DNA of 64,000 bases from Apilactobacillus waqarii (GCF_019061205.1 NZ_JAHQYH010000007.1:21298-85297); one strand, 5' to 3'; shown: positions 22,001 through 30,252, counted from the first letter of the stretch. Made by a program: numbers and translations. The notes: a model not told the origin generated them from the letters alone.

Positions 22001-25000
22001 GGTAAGTACCATCGGCATTCTTGGTGACCTTAGCACCTGCTGGAACGACGTACTTGCCGTTTTTTGAAGAAGTATTTGAAATGACAGTCACACTACCATC
22101 ATCATGACCTTGAACTTGTAGTTGATCAGTAGTTGATCCAGTGTCTTGTCCATTTTGGTCATTGTGAACGCCGTCAATTGTTTCCTTAATTGGAGTTAGT
22201 TTGAATTGACTGGTGCTGGTGTTAGCAGGAATTTCTTCACTCTTTTGACCGTTATCCAAACCAAATCCAGCAACGTTAGATGTAACTGTCTTTACACCTG
22301 TCTTAGGGTCATAAGTAACGGTTGCACCATTGTTAACTAATGGACCGTTAGCTCCGGCGATTGCTGGAACATCTTTTCTAATCTTGTGTCCAACAGTTTG
22401 AACGTGGTATTCGGTAACACCATTATTAACTGTATTTTCAACGATTGTGTTGGCCTTAGCAGTGTAGGCATCGTTATTGTTACCAATTAATGTGGTATCG
22501 TTAACAACCTTAATCTTACCGTCGGGACCGACAATTCCTTTAATGGTACCGGTCAATCCGGTGTCTTTATCCTTATGCATAAAGTGAACATTGTTGATTG
22601 TGACGGTTTGATCAGTTGGATTGTATTGTAGACCATCAACGCTTGGTTGATTTTGACCGTTGGTAGAAACGACTGAACCTGCGGGGATGATGTATGAGCC
22701 ATCGGCACTAGTTGTGTTATTAGCAACAACTTGGCTACCATCAGCATCGGTATTTACAGGAAGATTACTGATAGTTGAGTTAGTCTTTTGACCGTCAGAT
22801 GTAACGGCAACGTTACCCATTCCAATCAATTGACCAGTGGTGTTGTAACCACCACCAATAGTGTTTGGTGTATTTGGTTGAATGGTTTGACCTGAGTTGA
22901 TTTGGTAGGTATTACCATCACTTCCGGTAACAACACCGTTGTTTGGTACCTTAGTGATTGTGGTATTACCGTTAGCATCACCACTAACAGTTACACTGAC
23001 AGACTTGTTAATGACATTACCATTACCGTCAGTTACTGAAATGTTAGTTTGAGAAGTAGTTGGTGTAACAATGTATTTGTCTTGGCCGCTGTACTTCTTA
23101 GCTGTTGATGATGTGAAGCCAGGATTATCAGGGGTTACGAATGGTTTACCGTTACCGGTATTGGCGTTGTAAGTACCCTTACCAACACTTGAACCATTGG
23201 CGGTTACTAGGTCAACTGTTTGTTGGTCAACTGGAGTACCGTCTGGAAGCAATGATAGGTAGTAGTAATCTGAATCGTTACTATTTGAAGCAACGTGAAC
23301 CAATACATCCTTATTTGCTGTTAGAACGTTATTGATTGTGTACTTGTTACCATCGCTATCGGTAATCTTGGCAATTGGTTTAGTAGTATCTGTATTATCA
23401 GCCACAACGCCATCTGATTGTTGATCAGATAATGCTGTAATGTCGATGTATACAGGTTTCTTATCTTGTTTTCTTGGGTCATTGTGACCAGTGATTAGAA
23501 CATTTACAACCTTGTTTGTATCTTGACCGGTCAAAGCATTGTAAATGTGAACATTGACTGCTTGAGGAGTGTTATTGGTTGTAACATTAAATGTTGTATC
23601 CTTGTCGTTTTGTTGTGAATTGTATCCTGGCAAATCAGGTGTTACCACCATATGACCATCTTTGTCATAGCTAATGGTTCCTGAGAATGGAAGGATTGTA
23701 CCATCTTCACGTTGGATTGGTACCTTATCACCGGTATTGTAGTTAAATTCTTTCTTAGCAACGTTAATGATTGGGGTGTAATTACCTTGACTATCCTTAT
23801 TCAAGTCAATTGCACTACCAGCAGTAACAGTGTAGCTAATGTGCTTGCCGCTTGCGTCTTGCATGCCGACAAATCCGCCGTTAACAACACTGGTAATGCG
23901 AGAAGTACCATCTTCGTTACCTTGAACCATGACGGTTGCAGATCCGACTTTTTGACCAGAGTCTTGATCGATAATGTCCACGTTGGTTTGAACCGGTGCG
24001 GTCGCAGGTTCTAAGATAGCATCACCATTGCCATCGAATTGTGCGTTAGGAGATGGTGCGAAACCAGGCATGTTAGCAGTTGCTTGTTTGCCACCTGAAG
24101 CATTTGCTGAGATGGTAGCACCACCCTTGATTGAGTTGCCTGAATCAGTTACGGCATTAACTTGTTCAGTACCCACATAACTTGGGGTAACGTAAACATT
24201 GAATTCACCTTGCTTGCTCATATCAGGAGCAATTGCAGTTCCAGTTGTAACAGTGTATCCATTGTGACCATTTGTCAATGTTGCGTTACTTGGTGAATCA
24301 ATAGATGTAATGTATGAATTACCATCTGAATTACCTTGAACGTGAACAGCCATAGTACCAATGTTGTCACCGGTATTAGCATCTAAAACATTAATAGTGG
24401 TTTGAACCGGACTCTTTGAAGGAGTCAAGATAGCACTACCGGTGGCATCCATATTGGCTGGTGTACTACCATCAAAACCTGGCATGTTAGATATTGATGT
24501 CTTAACCCCATCTTTGGTCTTAATCGTAGCTCCTGCAATAACATCGTTACCCTTATCAGTAACACCCTCTACAGAGTAATCTGCAACAGGTTCTGGTTTA
24601 GCAACAATTGATGCAGTGACTTTTCCGGCATTGTATTGAGGGGTTAGAACATCACCCTTCTTGACCGTGTATTTATTACCGTTACTGTCTCTGAAGTCAG
24701 ATGGATTGTCCACTGAAACAACATATGAATGACCATCGTTATTACCTTGAACATCCACTTGAATGACACCCACGTGACTACCATCAACACTACTAATTAC
24801 AGGAACGGTAATACGAACTGGAGAAGCTGATGGTGTAACAACGGCACTGTTTCCTTTCATTTGACCAGGGTTACTACCATCAAAACCTGGCATACCAGGT
24901 TTAATCGTCAATGTACCATCACTATTAATAACGGTTGCCCCACCATCAACAGCGACGCCATCTGGAGTAATGGCTGGAGTCTTAGTAACAACATCGTTAT

Positions 25001-28000
25001 CAACTTGACCTTCAGCATAAACGATGACATTACCGGAATTATCAGTGTAGGCCTTAACGTTGTCACCAACGCTTACCTTATACTTATTACCATCGTCCGT
25101 CTTATAGATACCCCTACCTTTAATATCGGTAATCTTTGAAGTACCATCATTTTGGCCTTGAGCAGATGCTTCAATATAGACTGGTTTATTATTAACCATT
25201 AATTGAGTAGTGGTACCTGGTTGATATACTGGAATCTTGATACTAACCGGGTTAGCAGATGGCTTAACGACATCTTTTTGATTAGCACCTGTCCCTGTTG
25301 TTTGGGTATTGGCAGATGAATCGAAGCCTGGTAGGTAGGTAACTGTGTGAAGACTACCATCTGCATCTTGGCGTCTGTATCCACCTTGATCAACTGTGCT
25401 ACCTGAAGGAGTAACAACATTTACGAACTTCTTATCACTATTACCAGTTAGTTGAACGTGATAAGTTGGATTACCCTTTGCATCAGTGACAATTCCAATC
25501 TTAGTCTTGTTATCGATGGTGTATTGCAAACCATCATTCTTACCGGATGAAACATTTACTGGTTGAACAGCATTAACTGTGCCATCACTGTTACCCTTAA
25601 CTTGAACAGATGCGGTCAATCCGGTTGGGTTACCGTTAGCATCATCGATGTAAACTGTGGCGGTACCGACAGCTGGTTGAACGGTATACATTCCATAACT
25701 GTCTGTGTTTAGACCACTATTATTAGCTGAAACAGCAAAACCAGGGAGTTGTGGAGTAATTGCAATTACGTTTCCATTGGACTTATCAATCTTAGCAATT
25801 CCCTTAAACGGAATCTTAGTTCCTGAAGGAGTATCGATTGGTAATAAAGATCCATCTTGAATAAATTGAACGTCAGGAACATAAATATCATAAGTAGATT
25901 TATCGTATTGCTTCATTGGAGTTTGTGATAAATCAAGAGTGTAACCCTTGTTATTGTTGGATACATCACTAGCTAACTTGGTAAATGCGGTCTTCGCTTG
26001 GTAGTTAGAAGTATCGTATGAACCGTTATTTAAAATGGCATCGACTGGCATCTTAGTGATTCCAACTAATCTAGTCTTGTCACCGTTAGAAGCGATAACT
26101 CTGATTGTTGCAAAACTTGTTTCCTTATTGTTTGCATCTGCACCACTGTATGATGAATCGTCAAATGGTGTGATGTTTTGATTATTAATTAGGTATTCAC
26201 GATATTCTGGACTTGGTAACGGATCACTTGAAGTCTTATTAGTGTAGTATTGAGCTTCGTTGGTATCACGATCGCTTAAGTGATTCAAAATCCCACTAAT
26301 GTTCTTCAAGAATCCTTGTGCAGTAGGCATTGCGGCAATTGAGTGCATATCGTTATCAGAACCGTAGTTACTCTTTAGCTTAAGTTCTTGTCCATTGTCT
26401 AGACGAGTCCAAACACTGTTGAATCCTTCAACGTTAGTTTGGTAACTATTGTTACCAGGACGAAGTGAACTTGAAACACTGGCAATTGGTTGATATGCAG
26501 GTCCTTGCCAGTCTGCCAAACCAGTTTGCATGAATGTATTCAAACGAATTCCAACAGTATCGATTGGCTTAGTACCTAAATCGATATCACCGTTGAATCG
26601 AATGCTGCCATCACTTAGTGTGGTTGAATTGCTTGAATCCAATGTGATGGTTTGGGCTAATGTTTCATTATTGTTATTAGCCTTGTACATATTACGGTAA
26701 ACATCACCATTATTTGACTTGGCATCAAATGAACCGGTAACGTAGTGAACTTCTACTTGATGTTCTTTAGCATCGTCACCAGGATTGTTTAATGTTGCTT
26801 CAAATTTAGCATGATAGTGACCGTTAGCATCTTGATATGTTTGAATGTTGTGGTTAAATTCAATTGATGGAGAACCAGAAAAGTCGATAGATGTATCATT
26901 TCTGGCGTTTTGTCCTGAAATAACCTTTGGTGTATTACCATTAAACGCTTCGTTAATTCTCTTAACAACGTTTTGGTTATCAGACATTCCCGCAACCGTT
27001 TGTCCTAACGCCTTAGCGATATTAATGATAATGTTTGGTAAATCGGAATCATTAATATTTTTAAGTTTATTAGCAAGTTCTCTCTTACTCATCCCTGCTA
27101 AATCAGCGAATGTACTTCCACTTAAGTAAGATTTTTGTGTATTTAATGCATTTTTATTATTAGTATCATTCAAGTAGTAAGTTGAATTGATTGCTCTGTT
27201 AACATCATTCTTCCAGACATTGGCAATCGCGGTATTAATTTCAGCTTGAGTTGGATTATCACCGTTTTTAGCCTTTTCTGGGTTATAAGCACCGCTACGG
27301 TTAGGATCTGGGTTAACAATGTTTCCATTTAAGACTTGATCACTGTAGTCTTGCTTACTTGCAATAATGTCTTCATACAATTGAACAAAGTATTGTAAGT
27401 AGTTGAATGCTTGATCGAAGCTGACACCGTTAACAGTTACACCTGTATCTGGCACTTCACCCCAGGTGTATGGATAACTGAAACTAAAACGTTTCTTACT
27501 ACTATCAGAACCGGATGGCTTGTATCCGTTAGTGGTTCCGTTAATATCTTGGAAAATTTCACTACTGTTGAAACTGTCATCGTTTTCACCCAGTGCAGTA
27601 CCATTACGACGGTAGTGATAGATGTATGGGTTCAATAAGTAACCACTATTAGTCTTAATACTTGCGATGTTTTCTTGATCCAAAATAGCACCGAAAACAT
27701 CAATTGAAGAAAGACTTAACTTTGGACCGGCAGCTCCCATTGAAGAACCTGGAGTAACGTTTAGTGTTAAATTAAATTTCTTTGGGTTAAACGCAACGAT
27801 TGGTAGGAAAGCAACACGAATTGGGTGATCCTTTGAACCAGTATTCATGTTGACATTTAGTGTCCCGTTTTGAAGAACCAAAATCTTACTGCTTGATTGA
27901 TTTCTACGACCACCAGTAGTCATGGTTGAATATGGACCATAAATAAAGGCGTTGTACAAACCGGCATTGGCAGTGGTTGGAATCTTAGCATCAACGTTGA

Positions 28001-29957
28001 ATGCACCACCACTTAGGATTTGCATTCCATGACCTAGCCAAACAACAGCATCTGCTCGCTTGTTGTTCCATCCACTAGCAACAGAAGATGTGTTATTAGG
28101 ACCATTAACCAAGTTAGAGTTCAAAGCAGTTGGTGTAACACCATCTGGAACAACTAAGTTAACGGTACCTTTGATAACGATATTTCCGCTATCACCTGAT
28201 CCGGTATCAGCTGGATTATTAATATTTCCAACACGAATACCATTGGTATTATTACTCAAAGTAATGTTTACCTTGGCACCCTTGTGGACGTTAATGTTGT
28301 TGTTAGCAACAATTCCATAACTAGGCATCATAGTAGAATCAATGTAGTTAGTCTTTACAGTCTTTCCCCAACTCTTTTGGTAAACGTAGTTATCAATTTC
28401 AACCGGGCTTAAGTTAACGTTGGCGTTTTCTTGGAACACGATGTAGTTAGCCATCAATGAGTTAAATGCATATTGGCCGTTTTCACCGACAACAAACTTA
28501 CCACCGGATGGGTTCAAGTTCTTGTATGTTTCTGCATATGTAATCACACCATTGTTTGTGGTTGCGTCAGAGGCATAGACATTAGCACCTAATACATAGT
28601 TACCATTACCATTATTTGGATTGAATAGATTGTCAAAGGTATCGTTATATCTGACGTTATCGTATTCAACAAATCCATTTCCGTTTACAACGTATGGATT
28701 AGCTAAACTAGTAACATTTTGAATCTTAACAACAGATCCACTATCTGATTTGTTAAATGTGTATGTTCCACTTAGTGAGAATTTATTTTGACCATCAATT
28801 ACTAGGTTACCTAGGTTAGTAACAGTTCCACTTGAGTTAATGTTGTTAGTTAAAACAATCTTTTGGATACTGTTGGTTCCTGAAGCGACCATGGCACTAT
28901 TGAATTGATTGTTGTTATTAGCGTAAACAATTCCGTTATTGAAGTCGTTTACCATCTTGTTAAATGCTGTCTTGTATTGAGCAGCACTTGTATCAGTATT
29001 GTTTTCAGGTACATTTTTATCGTCTGGTTTGGCGTCGTATCCAGATACGTTAAACTTATCCTTTGAATCAAATTGTTGATTTAATGCGTTTCTAACACCC
29101 ATGTAGGAATTATCGTACATTGATTGTAAACCGGAATCAGCACTAGGACGATTGCTTCCTTGGGTGTAATTATCTGATCCTGAAGTTGTCGCATCATTAA
29201 ATGCGGCATCGGCAGTCTTTCTAAAATCAACACCATACTTGTAAGCAATATATAGCATTGATGAAGTATTGGCAGCTGCCTTCTTGATATCGTCGATTGA
29301 TGAACTAGCCATGTTGTCTGAGACGCTCTTGGATTGATCAGCATTGACCCCTTCGTAAGCCGCACTGTAAAGTTCCTTGCTGTTGTTGTCTGTTATATCA
29401 TCATTATCGGCTTTGCGATTACTGTAAGCATCGTTAACACCTTGATTAATTGATTGGGTGTATTGCTTGTTAGCATCATTTGAATCTTTGGCATTACCTT
29501 GTAAATGCTTTTGGTAGTTATCGGCATCATTAGCGGATTGGTTGTTAACAATGTCAGTAGTTTGATTTTGATTATTTGATTGATCGGTTGCACCTAAACG
29601 ATTTGATAACTTGTTGTCGCTGTTATCATTTTGTTTTTGATTATCGTTATTATTGGTTGATTGACCATTATCCTTGTTAGCATCATTTTGATTTTGTTGA
29701 TCATTATTTGATGCAGTTTGCTTATTATCATCAGATTGTTGGTTTGATGATTGCTGATTATTATTAGGTTGAACAACTTCAGTGTTGTTCTTGGTAGTAT
29801 CATCAGCGTGGGCAGAAACTCCGTGTGACATTAATGCCAGTGAAGTTCCACCTAGAAAAGCAAATGAAGCTAATGAGACGACAACCCATTGTTTCTTTAC
29901 TTTTCGTAGAATCTTTTTATCATTGGTTTTTTGAAATTCATTCTTATTGTATTGCAA
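13011..29957 (-). CDS. Giant secreted beta-repeat adhesin-like protein G2, 5,648 aa
   Basis: The start is TTG at 29957: GGGGAGGG lies 6 bases upstream, and the product then aligns with the G3 start (QYNKN, NDKKI, KKQWVVVS). Residues 1-51 are the signal peptide (cleavage near AHA-DD). An Asn/Gln-rich linker runs to ~150, then short helical GV-DAY repeats to ~340. Residues ~345-790 resemble the pectate-lyase-like adhesive beta-helix (repeated LVI-G, VKI-N, VNI-L rungs). Mixed domains run to ~1,390. Residues ~1,400-5,320 are about 15 beta-rich units of 135-210 aa, each with a PGF/PGY motif, VQGNDDG, and later YxVPAGSxVTK and DGTVxI. The last ~290 residues are two pairs of basic beta modules (ITRLYIG, TSNKT). 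An internal LPSTG (residues 3713-3717) is not a sorting signal. The role is probably host or cell-cell attachment (inference). Confidence 0.92.
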   Translation of the reverse strand: MQYNKNEFQKTNDKKILRKVKKQWVVVSLASFAFLGGTSLALMSHGVSAHADDTTKNNTEVVQPNNNQQSSNQQSDDNKQTASNNDQQNQNDANKDNGQSTNNNDNQKQNDNSDNKLSNRLGATDQSNNQNQTTDIVNNQSANDADNYQKHLQGNAKDSNDANKQYTQSINQGVNDAYSNRKADNDDITDNNSKELYSAAYEGVNADQSKSVSDNMASSSIDDIKKAAANTSSMLYIAYKYGVDFRKTADAAFNDATTSGSDNYTQGSNRPSADSGLQSMYDNSYMGVRNALNQQFDSKDKFNVSGYDAKPDDKNVPENNTDTSAAQYKTAFNKMVNDFNNGIVYANNNNQFNSAMVASGTNSIQKIVLTNNINSSGTVTNLGNLVIDGQNKFSLSGTYTFNKSDSGSVVKIQNVTSLANPYVVNGNGFVEYDNVRYNDTFDNLFNPNNGNGNYVLGANVYASDATTNNGVITYAETYKNLNPSGGKFVVGENGQYAFNSLMANYIVFQENANVNLSPVEIDNYVYQKSWGKTVKTNYIDSTMMPSYGIVANNNINVHKGAKVNITLSNNTNGIRVGNINNPADTGSGDSGNIVIKGTVNLVVPDGVTPTALNSNLVNGPNNTSSVASGWNNKRADAVVWLGHGMQILSGGAFNVDAKIPTTANAGLYNAFIYGPYSTMTTGGRRNQSSSKILVLQNGTLNVNMNTGSKDHPIRVAFLPIVAFNPKKFNLTLNVTPGSSMGAAGPKLSLSSIDVFGAILDQENIASIKTNSGYLLNPYIYHYRRNGTALGENDDSFNSSEIFQDINGTTNGYKPSGSDSSKKRFSFSYPYTWGEVPDTGVTVNGVSFDQAFNYLQYFVQLYEDIIASKQDYSDQVLNGNIVNPDPNRSGAYNPEKAKNGDNPTQAEINTAIANVWKNDVNRAINSTYYLNDTNNKNALNTQKSYLSGSTFADLAGMSKRELANKLKNINDSDLPNIIINIAKALGQTVAGMSDNQNVVKRINEAFNGNTPKVISGQNARNDTSIDFSGSPSIEFNHNIQTYQDANGHYHAKFEATLNNPGDDAKEHQVEVHYVTGSFDAKSNNGDVYRNMYKANNNNETLAQTITLDSSNSTTLSDGSIRFNGDIDLGTKPIDTVGIRLNTFMQTGLADWQGPAYQPIASVSSSLRPGNNSYQTNVEGFNSVWTRLDNGQELKLKSNYGSDNDMHSIAAMPTAQGFLKNISGILNHLSDRDTNEAQYYTNKTSSDPLPSPEYREYLINNQNITPFDDSSYSGADANNKETSFATIRVIASNGDKTRLVGITKMPVDAILNNGSYDTSNYQAKTAFTKLASDVSNNNKGYTLDLSQTPMKQYDKSTYDIYVPDVQFIQDGSLLPIDTPSGTKIPFKGIAKIDKSNGNVIAITPQLPGFAVSANNSGLNTDSYGMYTVQPAVGTATVYIDDANGNPTGLTASVQVKGNSDGTVNAVQPVNVSSGKNDGLQYTIDNKTKIGIVTDAKGNPTYHVQLTGNSDKKFVNVVTPSGSTVDQGGYRRQDADGSLHTVTYLPGFDSSANTQTTGTGANQKDVVKPSANPVSIKIPVYQPGTTTQLMVNNKPVYIEASAQGQNDGTSKITDIKGRGIYKTDDGNKYKVSVGDNVKAYTDNSGNVIVYAEGQVDNDVVTKTPAITPDGVAVDGGATVINSDGTLTIKPGMPGFDGSNPGQMKGNSAVVTPSASPVRITVPVISSVDGSHVGVIQVDVQGNNDGHSYVVSVDNPSDFRDSNGNKYTVKKGDVLTPQYNAGKVTASIVAKPEPVADYSVEGVTDKGNDVIAGATIKTKDGVKTSISNMPGFDGSTPANMDATGSAILTPSKSPVQTTINVLDANTGDNIGTMAVHVQGNSDGNSYITSIDSPSNATLTNGHNGYTVTTGTAIAPDMSKQGEFNVYVTPSYVGTEQVNAVTDSGNSIKGGATISANASGGKQATANMPGFAPSPNAQFDGNGDAILEPATAPVQTNVDIIDQDSGQKVGSATVMVQGNEDGTSRITSVVNGGFVGMQDASGKHISYTVTAGSAIDLNKDSQGNYTPIINVAKKEFNYNTGDKVPIQREDGTILPFSGTISYDKDGHMVVTPDLPGYNSQQNDKDTTFNVTTNNTPQAVNVHIYNALTGQDTNKVVNVLITGHNDPRKQDKKPVYIDITALSDQQSDGVVADNTDTTKPIAKITDSDGNKYTINNVLTANKDVLVHVASNSNDSDYYYLSLLPDGTPVDQQTVDLVTANGSSVGKGTYNANTGNGKPFVTPDNPGFTSSTAKKYSGQDKYIVTPTTSQTNISVTDGNGNVINKSVSVTVSGDANGNTTITKVPNNGVVTGSDGNTYQINSGQTIQPNTPNTIGGGYNTTGQLIGMGNVAVTSDGQKTNSTISNLPVNTDADGSQVVANNTTSADGSYIIPAGSVVSTNGQNQPSVDGLQYNPTDQTVTINNVHFMHKDKDTGLTGTIKGIVGPDGKIKVVNDTTLIGNNNDAYTAKANTIVENTVNNGVTEYHVQTVGHKIRKDVPAIAGANGPLVNNGATVTYDPKTGVKTVTSNVAGFGLDNGQKSEEIPANTSTSQFKLTPIKETIDGVHNDQNGQDTGSTTDQLQVQGHDDGSVTVISNTSSKNGKYVVPAGAKVTKNADGTYHADSLSRNPDGTVTIHNASYDGTNGTSVVKPVVAHLNDDGSLTVNSDTAVEDGKGNVYVAKKGSKITPVVNPDGSTTYHITSQVQQQNQVVPAKAGKNGGTIQGGAIIHTNPDGTKTIKSNVPGFTGNDNVSSDTDTSLPVLTPGITTLPTTHADDVNSKDTGKIITNMSVQGHDDGSVTVVKNTKTDDGSNVAMANSPVTINTDGSYHVQTLPIDKNGNVMINEATITDENGKKLNSQPIYAKLNDDGSLTLNQPSDGGVHTITQDGYAYQANNGIPVIKTGNGYQAKSEDDTARITNATLIDEKGNKVDGTALINVDKSTGKILPSSDLSNVATLGGNHEGYHISNPDTQTVDWGDGNGNVNTNASVKVVENYPYDFISDVKFKNSYTGEVFTDGSKTYQLKVTHSDGMPINYGTKDAAKAINELPDNYVYDAGKNIIVNKNNDGSFEYVIPVVPTKAELPTAIIDGKDNQEKAITKLPVNTNEDGTITTSKDHVAKGMNDDPNYYFVPKGSNVRQEADGTYHADGYTIPANPDGTFDITNGQYDKDENTSYPGKITANIDPDTGKITIAKASVTKAPDGTIYQVDEGEAVNPKYENGDVQYHVAAHAVPATQNIPAKAGANSQRIDNAATVTINPDNGTKTIASNIPGFAGQSNVPVDQDTGNVVLTPTNDVIKGVHFNDDGKDTGSTGDVPVKGNQNGDIVVTKNTKSTDGKYMIPAGSTVTKGSDDNYHGDSFPVNPDGTINIPNGSYDASDKTSETGKLIAKVDDNGNMTVAKGSVTKDDKGNVYIAYSNTPITKSVDQDGNVTYHVNAEKVAQNQSISAKTGQNGTITDGAAKIHVNDDGSKTVVSNVPGFKGYDIPEGQPVPNPVVLTPSAQNINGVHMDDINGNDTGETADNLPVIGQDDGSIKTTKSITTPDGKIILANTKVTKDKDGNWHAQSYPYDAGNRQVTLSQLPIKDDKGNVIDHQDVVANVDLANGTLSVANPQGVHATTSTDAYQADAGNPIVSDNNHLYVNTYNDTAVIHNATLIDVNNNANVGSGMVRVDKTTGNVLIADLPSTGGNQNAGFHVYDPTGQTVQWSDETGNVNDNAIVRVTDNAPYHANNHVKFINIYNNQVFTDNTNNPSVKVNDDDLLPIFAGGSNAAQAVTGIPSGYSYAKGKQIIVQQTNNDDDSDKDKRTYIVPVVPAQGEITNASVLDQKGDIKVDHSQSLPVVTNDDGSINTTKDVIAKGKDGNYYVITKNTSVVPNSSGDGSYTAQGSKLTTNTDGTVNIDNAHLDDKADPSKSVISDVSANVDPSNGTMTVNKTTVVTDPTDSTKAYQVNPGDPITITKDANGEPEYHIPATIIEQDKKVNAQVGQNGSVQDGAATIHVNKDGSKTVISNVPGFTGDTIPNGEPLPTNPVLKPTTGTIDNVHILDNDGKDTGSAIDKLPIQGQSDGTIKVTQPVTTPNGRIILPGSEVIKDSNGNWTVPSYPYDAGTRQVTLPNVAVKDEKGNVIGVRDVHANIDLNKGTMTLADDQGVHIVKGKQAYQANAGTEINNDNGSYSLNAKDDTAVINNATLIDNNNGVPNGNGKVVIDKTTGHVLDANLPSGGYENNGYHVYQPSTQVVDWMDNNGNVDPNAKVVIADNSPYSARQNVQFIDIYTNKPVSADTTKYFIYANDKDNTPIYAGSADAYKAVSAIPDGYKYATGRQIQVVADPTNPAKSLYQVPIYPSKGEIDNASVYDQAGRVQVDHGQKLPVTTDDNGNITTSDNVIVKGKDGNYYIIPSGSNVNMNPGDNSYEAVGNKLPSPSDGIVNIANAHYDDKDDKTNSVIGPVTAKVDPDKGTMTVDKTAVVTDPNDPTKAYQVNAGDSITIKPDGKGGVEYHVDATPIAQDKTIDAQLGDNGKTQPNGAKVHYNSDGTKDIVSNVPGYTGQTGLPNDADTSHAKLTPVNDVAHDVSFDTDKKATGSTGDVQVKGDDKGNIIVTQNTKSTDGKYMIPKGSNITKGDDGKYHGDSLPVNEDGTVTINNANVNDSKGDTKAHKDLVAKVDDQGNITTAKDEVAKGDDGYDYIIPACSPVTKNETTGQYQVNGSPLPIKDGQVTIDNAHYDDKLEPGKGVINSIVANIDDNTGKLTVSKDTVVPDPSDPGRVYKATAGDPIIIKSDGKGGVEYHIDATPIIQDEKVPAQPGKNGKVQPGAATIHYNSDGTKDVISNVPGFTGQTNVPASQDTTKPVLTPTQGTASDVHFDSDGKDTGAKADLPVKGDDDGNVVVTKTTKSTDGKHVIPAGTVITKNDDGTYHGDSLSIDENGNVNIKNANVVDANGQLQAQTDLSAKIDDDGNIATTKTKLIKGNDGNYYMVPAGSTVTKNKDTGAYQVNGNKIPANADGTLNIDNAFFDDKNDKTKSVIGPVTAKVDPNTGDLTVAKTSVVTDPTIPHHAYQADAGEPITIEVDKNNNVSYHVAATLIQQDEQEPAQPGEKAKSIDDAATIHINRDGSETIESNIPGYSGTTIPEGQTVPSNPVLSPVNDEINHVHFNHGGQDTQSIGNIPVKGDGNGSIIVTKPTRSSDNKYLVPAGATVNKNQDGSYHVESFPINADGTITIDNAHLDASDNTYVIGKVVAKLDGNGNLIVQHKSVVNNGDGYNYTANENTIIKVVVNGDGTTAMHVVAVKTRAGESPESAGRSRAAKLLPVENLKHKDADYVSRYMKAYKAELKRKAPSYVYSVKGLYLHSSTHFTIKNRVKGYAKKPRRLAHVFKVRGVVLDHNKYPRLKVNGGYIYFNKNIRDAYYRTNHPLFRVIRKTGVLVHTDKKFHYGKRRVIRLRHGALIHVKKVVKYYSITRLYIGNGQYVTSNKTYVALAKKKRAPLYVYWTNKRGVYVNTHFTRKNAVKYFTKRPRNKANAYKVLRIVKTKNGTKYRIKHGYINAKGTIPAYYVRRTKLIRVIRNRGILVHNAKKFTKRNTVKHFRKNALIRVQSVARFYGITRFYIGHGEYITSNKTWVKTNK
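14000..25760 (-). repeat. G2 stalk: ~15 tandem beta-rich units with a higher-order repeat
   Basis: Units are marked by recurring PGF or PGY. One early unit is 136 aa between MPGFDG motifs; a later one is 206 aa between IPGFAG and VPGFKG. A larger block with a W-D-GNV motif and a domain ending YVIPVVP-like recurs at about 20940, 18757 and 17155. The spacings are ~2,183 and ~1,602 bp, so the second interval is about one 190-210-aa unit shorter. Confidence 0.8.
27690..28925 (-). other. Beta-helix (pectate-lyase-like adhesive) head domain of G2
   Basis: Residues ~345-755 show the regular short hydrophobic strands and Asn/Gly turns of a right-handed parallel beta-helix, starting after a QFNSAM segment and including LVIDGQNKF, VNITLSNN, GNIVIKGTVNL and LNVNMN. 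RefSeq-style naming for such lactobacillar domains is pectate lyase-like adhesive domain. G3 has an equivalent at the same place (QFDAVM start). No catalytic residues of a lyase are evident, so I infer binding, not cleavage. Confidence 0.65.
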
Positions 29958-30163
29958 AGAAAGCCCTCCCCTGTTATTTATTGACTCTCTAAATCCTTAA
30001 TTTAGTGTTTTATACAAACAGAACATCTAAATTAACCAATTTTAAAAAATGAAGTTAGTTGTTATATAGAAGCAAAAATAATTAAACTATTTTTAGCGTC
30101 TTATCTCTATTAAATCAACATTTTAAAACCTCACAATTCAATTCTACTACTACTATAAGTTTT
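29958..30163 (-). promoter_or_regulatory. Long leader of G2 with strong RBS and TTG start
   Basis: If transcription starts just after the -10 at 30175-30170, G2 has an untranslated leader of about 205 nt. It is AT-rich, contains a (TAG)4 run (30155-30144) and a TTGTATA element (30017-30011), and ends in GGGGAGGG (29971-29964) 6 bases before the TTG. I see no known riboswitch and no convincing ORF in it. A second -10-like TATAAA near 30015-30010 could give a shorter leader instead. Confidence 0.45.
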
Positions 30164-30169
30164 CGTTAA

Positions 30170-30201
30170 TTTATAGGAACTATCCTTAAGAAAATCTTAA
30201 T
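30170..30201 (-). promoter_or_regulatory. G2 promoter with TTAAG direct repeat
   Basis: On the minus strand ATTAAG (30201-30196), five bases, CTTAAG (30190-30185), nine bases, then TATAAA (30175-30170). The pair has the 11-bp spacing typical of OmpR-family response regulators and matches the shape of the streptococcal CiaR site (NTTAAG-N5-NTTAAG, from memory). The -35 position has no consensus hexamer, consistent with an activated promoter. Confidence 0.55.
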
Positions 30202-30221
30202 TTTTATGAACAATATGTACA

Positions 30222-30252
30222 AAAAAGACCTAGCTTTTAGCTAGGTCTTTTT
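30222..30252 (-). terminator. Terminator of G3
   Basis: GACCTAGCT, loop of three, AGCTAGGTC: a perfect 9-bp stem extended by five A-T pairs, ending in a T run on the minus strand. It lies 5 bases past the G3 TAG stop (30258-30260). Confidence 0.92.

Noticed and set aside
27690..28925. True pectate lyase activity for the beta-helix head
   Set aside because: Only the beta-helix pattern is visible; I see no conserved lyase active-site motifs, and such domains in lactobacilli are named adhesive.
30144..30155. (CTA)4 run as a phase-variation tract
   Set aside because: Only four trinucleotide copies, in an untranslated leader; too short to predict slippage.
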